Of a DNA stretch of 64,000 nt, positions 42,745 to 50,760 are shown piece by piece (within the stretch, counting starts at the first letter, position 1; every line of letters starts with the position of its first letter). Below the pieces are notes generated by a model. It saw only the letters and a program-made list of their open reading frames with translations. It searched no databases and had not been told where the DNA came from. The DNA lies in contig CAWCVC010000010.1 in NCBI GenBank assembly GCA_963798805.1, positions 806,001 through 870,000 on the forward strand, in the 5' to 3' direction. Source of the stretch: CAVZCK01 sp963798805. GTDB taxonomy: Bacteria > Pseudomonadota > Alphaproteobacteria > Rhizobiales > Rhodomicrobiaceae. Made by a program: the position numbers and the translations under genes.

Positions 42745-43881
42745 TTACTCTGAGAAGCCTTTCGGGTGGTCGGCCGCGTCATTGCAGCCGCCGAGCGCCG
42801 GCGCGGGGCGATCGCCGGCGGGCGCGCGAAAGGCGCGGACTATGGGCACAGGCAGCGCCGTGATCCGCTCGCCCGCCTCATTCGTCACCCGGTAGTCGAA
42901 AACCCCGCGCGCCGCAAAATGCGGATCGTCGAGAGCGCTTTCGATGTCCTGCAGGATGGTGCAGCAGCAATCCGCCTCGGTGAACACCGCCCGCCAATGC
43001 TCGGCCGGTTTGCTGGCGATGATCGCGGCGACGGCGCAGATCGTGGCGGCCGGATCGATGCTGTCGTCGCGCAGAGCCGGATCGAGGCCGATCGCCTCGG
43101 TAAAGGCGGCCCAGAATTTCGGCTCCAGCGCAGCGGCGGCGACAATGCGCCCGTCCGCCGTATCGTAGAGGTGATAGCGCGGCGAGCCGCCCGTCACCAG
43201 CGCATCGCCATTGCCGGGCCACTGCCCCGCAGCAAGGCCGCCGCCGATGGCCCAATAGGTGAAAGGAAAGACGTTCTCCGACATCGCGATGTCGAGGAAA
43301 GCGCCCTCGCCGGTCAGATCCCGGAGCCGCAGGGCGAGCAGGATGTTGATGACGGCGGGCATCGCACCGCCGGCAATATCTGCGATCAGCGCAGGCGGCA
43401 CCACGCGCGCGCCAGGCTGCCCACAGGACAGCGCCAGCAGCCCGGCATCGCCGATAAAGTTGAGATCATGGCCGGCGCGCTCGGCCTTTGGACCGGTCTG
43501 GCCGTAGCCGGTGATGGCGCAATAGATAACCCTCGGATTGACCTCGCGCATCGCCCGATAGCCGAGACCGAGCCGGTCCATGACACCGGGACGGAACTGC
43601 TCGAGCACGATATCGGCATCGTGGGCGAAATCGAGCGCCGCCGCCCTGCCCTCCTCGGTCTTGAGGTCGAGCGTAACGCTGGTCTTGCCGCGATTGAGCA
43701 GCGCGAAATTGGCACTGTGCCGGCCCCATCTCGGCTCGTAGCCGCGCATATCCTCGCCGCTGCCTGGGCGCTCGACCTTGATCACCTCGGCCCCGGCTTC
43801 GGCAAGGAACAGCGAGGCCATCGGCCCGGGCAGCAGTGTCGAGAAGTCGAGAACCTTGATGCCGGAAAGCGGCTGCGTCAC
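42745..43881 (-). CDS. CaiB/BaiF class III CoA-transferase
   Basis: 378 aa, GTG start overlapping the preceding stop as GTGA. IKVLDFSTLLPGPMASLFLAEAGAEVIKVERPGSGEDMRGYEP is the family N-terminus and the active-site Asp is expected in the segment NFIGDAGLLALSCGQPGARVVPPALIADIAGGAM. These enzymes transfer CoA between carboxylic acids or racemise alpha-methylacyl-CoAs. In this operon it could activate the substrate at the cost of another CoA ester, complementing the AMP-forming ligase. It is the last gene of the operon. Confidence 0.92.
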   Translation of the reverse strand: MTQPLSGIKVLDFSTLLPGPMASLFLAEAGAEVIKVERPGSGEDMRGYEPRWGRHSANFALLNRGKTSVTLDLKTEEGRAAALDFAHDADIVLEQFRPGVMDRLGLGYRAMREVNPRVIYCAITGYGQTGPKAERAGHDLNFIGDAGLLALSCGQPGARVVPPALIADIAGGAMPAVINILLALRLRDLTGEGAFLDIAMSENVFPFTYWAIGGGLAAGQWPGNGDALVTGGSPRYHLYDTADGRIVAAAALEPKFWAAFTEAIGLDPALRDDSIDPAATICAVAAIIASKPAEHWRAVFTEADCCCTILQDIESALDDPHFAARGVFDYRVTNEAGERITALPVPIVRAFRAPAGDRPAPALGGCNDAADHPKGFSE

Positions 43882-44507
43882 GCCTTGCCCTCCCGCGTCT
43901 TGGCGACGACCGCGCGGCGCGCAGGCGCATAGGCCGGCGTTCCGTAGACCTCGAAGAGCGCCTTGGTCACGTCGTAGTGGCGGCCGAGGCCGCCGCGCTC
44001 GACCCGCTCGATCGGCCCATCTGGATAGCCGAGCCCGAGACGGCAGGTCAGGTCCATGTCCTTGGCGGTCGCCAACCCCTCATCGAGAAAGCGCAGCGCG
44101 ACATTATATTTCGGGCGCACCAGCCGGTCGATGATGCGCCCCGCCTGATCGGCGGAGACGACGACCGTCAGCCACGCCGCTTCGAAAACGGCGCGGGCCG
44201 CCTCGATCGCCGCTTCGGAGGTGTTCGGCTGGCGAACCAGCTCGACAAGCGGCGAGGGCGGATCATCGCCATTGCGGTAACGCGCGAAGCCGACCGCGTT
44301 CGAGCCTTCCGTGCCAGCAGCCTCGCCGGTATGCACGCCAAGACAGTCCGAGCCCAGCTCGATCAGGATCGCCGTCCGCGTCTCGTCCGGCGCGAAGGCC
44401 GCGCCGAGCAGGATCAGCACCTCGGCCTCGTCGACCGCACCGGCCAGAAACGGGTCGCCCTCGGGGAAGGAACGGCTTTCGCCTGCCTGCTCTATGGTGT
44501 AGCGCAT
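43878..44507 (-). CDS. Small protein related to the 3-hydroxyacyl-CoA dehydrogenase C-terminal domain
   Basis: 209 aa. The second half resembles the 3HCDH C-terminal helical domain (ADQAGRIIDRLVRPKYNVALRFLDEGLATAKDMDLTCRLGLGYPDGPIERVERGGLGRHYDVTKALFEVYG), while no Rossmann motif GxGxxG is present in the first half. Start ATG 44507 follows AAGGAGGACGCG. It lies ten bases after a full 3-hydroxyacyl-CoA dehydrogenase and overlaps the CoA-transferase start. A role as a partner or specificity subunit is possible but not demonstrated. Confidence 0.82.
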   Translation of the reverse strand: MRYTIEQAGESRSFPEGDPFLAGAVDEAEVLILLGAAFAPDETRTAILIELGSDCLGVHTGEAAGTEGSNAVGFARYRNGDDPPSPLVELVRQPNTSEAAIEAARAVFEAAWLTVVVSADQAGRIIDRLVRPKYNVALRFLDEGLATAKDMDLTCRLGLGYPDGPIERVERGGLGRHYDVTKALFEVYGTPAYAPARRAVVAKTREGKA

Positions 44508-44517
44508 CGCGTCCTCC

Positions 44518-45399
44518 TTACGCGCCGAACATGCTATTGCCGCCATAGTCATAAAAGCCGGCGCCCGATTTGCGCCCCAGCCGTCCGGCGGCGACCATAC
44601 GGCTCAGGAGCGGCGGCGCCGAGGCGCGCGGATCGAGCGTGATCGGATAAAAGGCCTCGCAGAGCCGCAGCTGCGTATCGAGCCCGACGAGGTCAACCAG
44701 CTCGAGCGGCCCCATTTTGTAGCCGAGCGCGGTCTTGATCGCCTTATCGATATCGCCGGGCGTGGCGACGCCCGCTTCGACGGCGCGGATCGCGTCGTTG
44801 TTGAACGGCACCAGCAGCGCATTGAGGATGAAGCCCGGCTTGTCCTGCGTCTTCACCGGCAATTGCCCCGCCGCTTCGCACCAGGCCCAGGCGGCGGCGA
44901 GCGTTTCAGGCGAGGTATTGATGCCGGGCGAGACCTCGATGAGCTTCATGAGCTGCGCTGGCAGGCAGAAATGCAGCCCGACGACACGGTCATCGCGGCC
45001 ACAACCGGAGGCGATTTCGGTGATCGACAAGGTGGAGGTGTTGGAGGCGAAGATTGTGCGCTCCGCGCAGATCCGGTTCAGCGCGGCGAACAGCTCGCGC
45101 TTGACGGAGAGCGCTTCGAACACCGCCTCGATGACGAGATCCGCCTCGCTGAGCGCTTCGAGATCGGAGACCGGGACGAGCCGGTCCAGGACGGCGTTGC
45201 GCGCTTCGGCCGTCATCTTGCCGCGCTCGACCGATCTGGCGAAAAACGCCGCGCTCTGATCCCGCGCCCTCTGCAGCGGCGCCTCGGCGACATCGTAGCA
45301 GAGCGTCCGGAAGCCGGCGCGCGCGGCGACGATCGCGATGCCAGCTCCCATGGTCCCGCCAGCGCCGCAGACGGCGACGGTTTTGATCGCCTCGGTCAT
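44518..45399 (-). CDS. 3-Hydroxyacyl-CoA (3-hydroxybutyryl-CoA) dehydrogenase
   Basis: 293 aa. The NAD-binding motif GAGGTMGAGIAIVAARAGF is at the N-terminus, followed by AEARNAVLDRLVPVSDLEALSEADLVIEAVFE, catalytic-His segment VVGLHFCLPAQLMKLIEVSPG and the C-terminal dimer domain (GFILNALLVPFNNDAIRAVEAG, GPLELVDLVGLDTQL). A FCLPAQ replaces the usual FFNP at the His segment. ATG 45399 overlaps the upstream stop as ATGA. It should oxidise a 3-hydroxyacyl-CoA during beta-oxidation of the ring-opened product. Confidence 0.92.
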   Translation of the reverse strand: MTEAIKTVAVCGAGGTMGAGIAIVAARAGFRTLCYDVAEAPLQRARDQSAAFFARSVERGKMTAEARNAVLDRLVPVSDLEALSEADLVIEAVFEALSVKRELFAALNRICAERTIFASNTSTLSITEIASGCGRDDRVVGLHFCLPAQLMKLIEVSPGINTSPETLAAAWAWCEAAGQLPVKTQDKPGFILNALLVPFNNDAIRAVEAGVATPGDIDKAIKTALGYKMGPLELVDLVGLDTQLRLCEAFYPITLDPRASAPPLLSRMVAAGRLGRKSGAGFYDYGGNSMFGA

Positions 45400-46562
45400 T
45401 TGGCGGCAAAGCTCCGTCCGATGAGTTGCCGGTGCACCTGGTTGGTGCCTTCCCAGATCTGCGTGATCTTGGCGTCGCGCATCAGCCGCTCGACGCGAAA
45501 GTCGCGGCAATAGCCATAGCCGCCATGCATCTGCACCGCCTCCGTGGCAATGCGCATAGCCAGGTCCGAGGCGCGCATCTTCGCCATCGAGGCTTCGAGG
45601 CCGAAATCAGTGGCGCCCGCCTCGATCAACCCCGCCACATAGTCGAGCCAGTTCTCGGCCGTGGCAAGGTCGGTGGCCAGATCGGCAATGGTGAACTGAT
45701 TGCCCTGAAAGTCGATGATGCGGCGGCCGGACTGCCGACGCTCGTTCATATAGGCGATCATGTCCTTGAAGGCGGCGCGGGCAATGCCGAGCGCGTGGGC
45801 TGCGACCGACGGCCGGGATTTGTTGAGCGAGGCGAGAAGCAGCGCCAGGCCGTCACCGGGCTCACCGAGCAGGTTGGCGCGCGGCACGCGGCAGCGGTCG
45901 AAGGCGATCGCAGCTGTCGACGACGCACGGTGGCCCATCTTCTCTTCCTTGCGGATGATGGAGAAGCCAGGGGCGCCCTTCTCGACGATCAGCGCCGAAA
46001 TCGCCGCCTTCGCACCGTCGGTCTCGCTCCATTTGCCGAACACCAGCAACAGGTCGGCGACGTCGCCATTGGTGATGAAGATCTTGGCCCCGTCGATGAC
46101 GATCTCGTCGCCATCCGGCGTGAAGCGGGTCTTCATGCCCGTGGCGTCGGAGCCGGCCGTCGTCTCGGTGATGGCGAGTGCGCCGAGCCCACCACCGGCG
46201 ATGCCCGGCAAGAGGCGCGTCTTCTGCTCCTCGCTGCCGAAATCGATCAGCGGCTTCATGCCGTGGAAATTGGTGGCGTAGATGATGCCGGTCGAGGCGC
46301 AGGCTTCCGAGATCAGCTTGACGGTCTCCAGGTAGAGCGAGAAGCGCATGGGCGCGCCGCCATAGGCTTCCGGTACGAAGATGGCATTGAGGCCGAGATC
46401 ATTGAGCGCCTTCACATTCGCCCAGGGAAACGCGCCGGTCGCATCATACTCAGCCGCCGCGGGCGCGATCACCTCCGCGCAAACTCGGGCGACGCTGTCG
46501 AGCACCATGCGCTCATCCTCGGACCAGTTGCGCCGGCTCTGAAGCTGCTCGAAAATCTTCAT
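45396..46562 (-). CDS. Acyl-CoA dehydrogenase
   Basis: 388 aa, typical length for a soluble FAD acyl-CoA dehydrogenase. LGALAITETTAGSDATGMKTRF is the FAD/substrate signature, IDGAKIFITNGDVADLLLVFGK the next, and the C-terminal segment AVQMHGGYGYCRDFRVERLMRDAKITQIWEGTNQVHRQLIGR is complete with the catalytic-base region. The first dehydrogenation of a cyclohexanecarboxyl-CoA-like substrate (AliB role) would fit its context between an enoyl-CoA hydratase and a 3-hydroxyacyl-CoA dehydrogenase, but the specificity cannot be read from sequence. Confidence 0.93.
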   Translation of the reverse strand: MKIFEQLQSRRNWSEDERMVLDSVARVCAEVIAPAAAEYDATGAFPWANVKALNDLGLNAIFVPEAYGGAPMRFSLYLETVKLISEACASTGIIYATNFHGMKPLIDFGSEEQKTRLLPGIAGGGLGALAITETTAGSDATGMKTRFTPDGDEIVIDGAKIFITNGDVADLLLVFGKWSETDGAKAAISALIVEKGAPGFSIIRKEEKMGHRASSTAAIAFDRCRVPRANLLGEPGDGLALLLASLNKSRPSVAAHALGIARAAFKDMIAYMNERRQSGRRIIDFQGNQFTIADLATDLATAENWLDYVAGLIEAGATDFGLEASMAKMRASDLAMRIATEAVQMHGGYGYCRDFRVERLMRDAKITQIWEGTNQVHRQLIGRSFAAK

Positions 46563-46600
46563 TTCATCCGCTTCCTGGCACGCGACACTTGCGGCAACCG

Positions 46601-47368
46601 TCAGCAATCCTTGAAATCCGGCTTCCGCTTCTCCTCGAATGCCGCCATGCCCTCCTCGGCATCATGCGTCTGGAACGCCAGCGTCGAGAGATCCGCCTCC
46701 AGCTTCAGCCCCTCATGGATGGGCAGGTTGAGCGCGCGCGACACCGCCTCGCGGGCAAATTTCAGCGCCGGCAAGCCGTGCCGCGTGAATTCCGAGGCGA
46801 AGGCCTTGCCGGCATCGATCGGGTCGTGCTTGACGATCCGGCTGATGAGGCCGATGCGCTCGGCTTCCTCGGCGGAGACGGTGCGCCCGGTCATGATCAG
46901 CTCCAAGGCGCGCGCCTCGCCGATGAGACGCGGCAGACGCTGCGTGCCGCCATAGCCGGGGATCAGGCCGAGCTTGATCTCGGGCAGCCCCATCTTGGCG
47001 TTCGGCGTCGCCAGCCGGAAGGTCGAGGCGAGCGCCAGCTCCAGCCCGCCGCCGAAAGCGTAGCCGTTAATGACCGCCACCGATGCCATCGGCAGGGTGT
47101 CGAGCTTGGCAAACACCGCCTGGCCGAGCTCGGCGCCGCGTTTCTGGCTCATCAGATCGCGGTGGCGCAGCTCCTTGATATCGGCGCCGGCGCAGAAGGC
47201 CGTCTCGCCAGCGCCGGTGATGATGAGCGCGCGCGCATCGGAGACCGCAACGGCGTCGAAGGCGTCGCCGATCTCGCGCAGCATGGTGAAGCTGAGCGCG
47301 TTGAGCGCTTCGGGGCGGTTGAGCATCAGCACCGCGAATTCGTCCTCGAAGGAAAGGTCGACCCGCAT
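46601..47368 (-). CDS. Enoyl-CoA hydratase (crotonase family)
   Basis: 255 aa. The oxyanion-hole motifs are CAGADIKEL near residue 60 and NGYAFGGGLELALASTFRL near 100; the two catalytic Glu are in AKMGLPEIKLGLIPGYGGTQRLPR. The C-terminal trimerisation part is normal. Its ATG overlaps the ligase stop by one base. In a cyclohexanecarboxylate pathway it could do the BadK step (hydration of cyclohexene-1-carboxyl-CoA); a generic straight-chain hydratase role is equally compatible. Confidence 0.92.
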   Translation of the reverse strand: MRVDLSFEDEFAVLMLNRPEALNALSFTMLREIGDAFDAVAVSDARALIITGAGETAFCAGADIKELRHRDLMSQKRGAELGQAVFAKLDTLPMASVAVINGYAFGGGLELALASTFRLATPNAKMGLPEIKLGLIPGYGGTQRLPRLIGEARALELIMTGRTVSAEEAERIGLISRIVKHDPIDAGKAFASEFTRHGLPALKFAREAVSRALNLPIHEGLKLEADLSTLAFQTHDAEEGMAAFEEKRKPDFKDC

Positions 47369-48996
47369 CAGGCGATCTCCCTGCGCGCGGCATCGAAGCG
47401 GACGGAGATCGGTACGATCTCGCCGCGCTGCGCCATCACGACCAGCTCGCGCTTGAGGATCTTGCCGCTGGCGGTCAGCGGGAAGGCGTCGAGCCGCAGG
47501 AAGTATTCCGGCATGTCGTATCGGGAGAGGCCCTCATCGCCCAGATGCGCGAGCAGCACCGCCGCATCGACCTCGCCGATAACGGCAAGGCAGACCTTCT
47601 CGCCAAGCCGCTCATCCGCAACCGGGAAAGCCGCTGCCTTTTCGATCGCCGGATGACGCAGCGCCAACGCCTCGATATGCGCCGGATAAATATTGTGACC
47701 GCCGCGGATGATCAGGTCCTTGAGCCGGCCTTCGATGGTCAGGTTGCCCGCAGCATCGAGCGAGCCGAGATCGCCGGAGAGGAACCAGCCGTCGCGGTTG
47801 AAGCTGTTTTCCGTCGCCTCCTGATTGCCGAAATAGCCGAGCATCAGCGCCGCGCCCTTGCCGCCGATCTGGCCGATCGTGCCGATGGGCACTTCTAGAT
47901 CCGGATCGACCGGATCGAAAATGCGCACCTGATAGGCGGGGCCGCCGCGCCCGCAGGTCCTGATGATGGTCGCAGCATCATCGACGGGATGGGTGTACTG
48001 GTGGGAGGAATTCTCGGTCATACCATAGACATTTTGCGGCTTGATGCCCTGCGCGACGAACGCCTCGCCGACCGAGGGCGGAATCGGCGCACCGGCCATA
48101 TAGAATACCGAGACTTGCCCAAGCCGTGCGAGACCGCGCCGCCGCTGCTCCGCGAGAATGTCGATGGCATGGGTCGGAACGCCCATGACATAGGTCGCGC
48201 CGGTCGCAATCAGCCAGTCGAGCCGGCTCACGCCTGGAGGCGGATCGTCGAGCACCAGCGTGCAGCCGGCGAGCAGCCATTGCGCCACGGCTACCCAGGC
48301 GATGTGATGCGAGAGCGGACTCAGGGTCAGCAGCACCGTCTCCGGCCCATGGCTCCAGTCGCGGACCATGTCGCGCGCATTGGCGAGCAGCGTATTGTCG
48401 GAATGCATGACGCATTTCGGCGGGCCGGTGGTGCCGGAGGTGAAAGCCAGATAGCGGACGCTGTCGGGATCGTCCCATACAGGCAGCGTGGACGGCTGGG
48501 CAAGTGCCGCCGGCAGATCATCCGGATGAAGAATGCGGACCAGATCGGGCAGGGCGGCAAGCGCGCCTTCCGGGTCGCTGCTTACGCCATCCGCGCCCCA
48601 ACTGGTCTGCGTCAGCAGCACGCGCGAGCGGAGACGTTCGAGCAAACCCCGGATCTCGCCGCTGGCATAGGTGCGATGCAGCGAGGGATTGCAGGCATAG
48701 CCGTTGCGGGCGCATGCCAGGAAGGTCGTCACCGCCTCGATGCGGTTGCCAATCCAGATCGACACCCGGTCGCCGGCAACGAGGCCAAGGCCGCTCAGCA
48801 TCTCGGCAAGCGCATCGACACGCAAACGCAGCTCGCTCCATGTGAGCGCGCGCGAGGCGTCCAGCAGGCAGGGCGCATCACCGCGTGCCTCCGCATTGCG
48901 GGCGAGGAGCGCGTAGAACGTCTCGTCGCGCCACAGCCCGACGGCGTAATAGTCCCGCGCCTTGAGGGGATCGTGGAGTGTCAGAAAAGCCCGCAT
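47368..48996 (-). CDS. AMP-forming acyl-CoA ligase, possibly cyclohexanecarboxylate-CoA ligase (AliA-like)
   Basis: 542 aa, full-length adenylate-forming enzyme. The P-loop-like motif is TSGTTGPPKC near residue 185; VYGMTENSSHQYTHP gives the A5 adenine-binding region; WFLSGDLGSLDAAGNLTIEGRLKDLIIRGGHNIYPAHIE gives A7/A8; and the catalytic Lys is in PLTASGKILKREL. It would convert a free acid plus ATP and CoA to acyl-CoA in the cytoplasm. It lies two bases after the BadI-like gene. The SSHQYTHP active-site wording resembles ligases of alicyclic acids; the exact substrate remains an inference from operon context. Confidence 0.9.
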   Translation of the reverse strand: MRAFLTLHDPLKARDYYAVGLWRDETFYALLARNAEARGDAPCLLDASRALTWSELRLRVDALAEMLSGLGLVAGDRVSIWIGNRIEAVTTFLACARNGYACNPSLHRTYASGEIRGLLERLRSRVLLTQTSWGADGVSSDPEGALAALPDLVRILHPDDLPAALAQPSTLPVWDDPDSVRYLAFTSGTTGPPKCVMHSDNTLLANARDMVRDWSHGPETVLLTLSPLSHHIAWVAVAQWLLAGCTLVLDDPPPGVSRLDWLIATGATYVMGVPTHAIDILAEQRRRGLARLGQVSVFYMAGAPIPPSVGEAFVAQGIKPQNVYGMTENSSHQYTHPVDDAATIIRTCGRGGPAYQVRIFDPVDPDLEVPIGTIGQIGGKGAALMLGYFGNQEATENSFNRDGWFLSGDLGSLDAAGNLTIEGRLKDLIIRGGHNIYPAHIEALALRHPAIEKAAAFPVADERLGEKVCLAVIGEVDAAVLLAHLGDEGLSRYDMPEYFLRLDAFPLTASGKILKRELVVMAQRGEIVPISVRFDAARREIA

Positions 48997-48998
48997 CG

Positions 48999-49778
48999 CT
49001 AGTGCCCGAATGTCTCCGAATCCGGCTTGCGCCGCGCCGCGAAGGCCTCGGAGAGCTCGTGCAACTCCTCGCTGTCGAGATAGCCGCGCAACAGGAGGTC
49101 ATGCGCCATCCTGGAGAGGCCGCTGACGCCACCATGGCGCGCGTTGAAGGACGCCTTGATCGAGGCGAGCGCGAAGGCGCCGCGCTCGGCGACCTCCAGC
49201 GCAAAGCTGCGGGTTTCCTCCGCCAGCCGATCATCCGGCACCACCTTGTTGATGAGGCCGATCTCCAGGGCGTAAGCCGCCGTCATCTTGGCGTTTCGGT
49301 ACCAGATGTCCTTGGCGCGCTTCTTGCCGACCAGATCCTCCAGATACCAGGTGCCGTAGCCGGCATCGAACGAGCCCATCATCGGTCCGACCTGGCGGAA
49401 GATGGCGCTATCCTTGGCGATCGTCAGATCGCAGACCATCTGCAGCACGTTGCCGCCCCCGACCGCGAAGCCGTTGACGCTGGCGATGACGGGCTTCTGC
49501 AGCCGGTCGATCAACTCATACATTTCCAGCGTCGGCAGCACCCCGGCATAGAGCTTGGTCTCTTCCATGCCTTCCTTGCGCCCGCCAATACAGAAGAAGC
49601 GGTCGCCCGCGCCGGTGATGACCAGGACGCGCGTTCGGGTCTCGCGGCGGACTTCGTTGATGCAGTCGCGGACCTCGTGGCACATCACCGGCGTGAACAT
49701 GTTGCCGTCGTGCGGCCGGTTGAGCGTGATCGTACCGATGGGCCCGTCTTCCGAGTAGAGGATCGTCTCGTAAGCCAC
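48999..49778 (-). CDS. badI: BadI-like 2-ketocyclohexanecarboxyl-CoA hydrolase (MenB subgroup of crotonases)
   Basis: 259 aa, GTG start with GGGAGGAG upstream. The sequence departs from ordinary hydratases and follows the BadI/MenB group: FAVGGGNVLQMVCDLTIAKDSAIFRQVGPMMGSFDAGYGTWYLEDLVGKKRAKDIWYR corresponds to the BadI block QVGPKMGSVDPGYGTA...VGEKKAREIWY. BadI cleaves the ring of 2-ketocyclohexanecarboxyl-CoA to pimelyl-CoA in Rhodopseudomonas palustris. Its place between an SDR gene and an AMP-ligase repeats the badH-badI-aliA order known there. MenB itself is unlikely as no menaquinone genes are near. Confidence 0.78.
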   Translation of the reverse strand: MAYETILYSEDGPIGTITLNRPHDGNMFTPVMCHEVRDCINEVRRETRTRVLVITGAGDRFFCIGGRKEGMEETKLYAGVLPTLEMYELIDRLQKPVIASVNGFAVGGGNVLQMVCDLTIAKDSAIFRQVGPMMGSFDAGYGTWYLEDLVGKKRAKDIWYRNAKMTAAYALEIGLINKVVPDDRLAEETRSFALEVAERGAFALASIKASFNARHGGVSGLSRMAHDLLLRGYLDSEELHELSEAFAARRKPDSETFGH

Positions 49779-49894
49779 CTCGCTGGCTCCTCCCTTTGGC
49801 GGTTCCTGTCATCCGGCACGGGCCGGACCGCACCCTTTTCCGGGCGCTTTGTCCGATAGTATCCCGCGAAACGCCGCCGATGTCAGCCGCGCTG

Positions 49895-50682
49895 CTAAAT
49901 GCCGCGCGTCGCACCGCCGTCGACGTCGATCGTGGCGCCGTGCACGTAATCGGCGAAAGGCGAGCAGAGAAACGCCACCATGCGCGCAATGTCGACCGGC
50001 TTGCCGAAACGCGTGAGGCCCATGGACCGGAGCCGTTCGGCCGCCGCGTCCTCATAGCTGAGCCCACGCTCGCCGGCGAATTTTTTCAGGCGGCCCGTGA
50101 GCCGGTCGGTCTCGATATGACCGGGATTGACGAGGTTCACCCGGATGCCTCCGCGCATCGCCTGCTCGGCAATGGCCTTGGTGAAATTGATCAGGGCCGA
50201 ATTGACCGGCCCGCCGATGGTGAACTCGGCCGCCGCCGTGTGCGCGCCGATGCCGGCGATATTAACGATAGTACCGCGCGCGGCCTTCAGATGCGGCCAG
50301 GCCGCCTTGCAGAAGCGGACCGTGCCGTGGAACTTCAGCGCAAATCCGTCGACCATGTCCTCGTCGGCGAGAGCGAAGAAGCCGCCGCGCTTGGTGGCGC
50401 CGGCATTGTTGACGAGCATGTCGAGACAGCCGAAGGCAGCGACGGTCTTGTCGACGACCTGGGCAGGCGCGGAAACGGCGCGTAGATCGGCCGCGCAGAC
50501 GAGCGCCCTGGCCCCAGCCCCTCGATGTCGCGCGCCGCCGATTCGAGATCAGCCTGAGAACGCCCGACAACGGCGACACTGGCGCCGAGCCGGGCAAGCT
50601 CCATGGCGATCGCCCGGCCGATACCCCGGCTGGCGCCGGTCACGATTGCCGCCTTGCCGGCAAATGAAAAATCAAAGCCCAT
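49895..50682 (-). pseudogene. Short-chain dehydrogenase (BadH-like), frameshifted
   Basis: The first part (start 50682, with AAGGGG eight bases upstream) has the cofactor motif TGASRGIGRAIAMELARLGA and reads to RDIEG. The phase then changes near the C4 run at 50518-50521 and the rest continues as GARALVCAADLRAV, MLVNNAGATKRGGFF and on through TIVNIAGIGAH to VHGATIDVDGGATRGI, giving about 262 aa if one G is restored. The usual Tyr of YxxxK appears absent: the region reads FTIGGPVNSALINFTKAIAEQA, so the catalytic residue is unusual even without the frameshift. Position before badI suggests 2-hydroxycyclohexanecarboxyl-CoA dehydrogenase. Confidence 0.82.
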
Positions 50683-50760
50683 CCGCATTTCCCCTTAGGT
50701 CGCAAATACATCATCACATGCGGGAGGGGCGGATTCTGTCAACCAAAACGCGCGGGGGCG

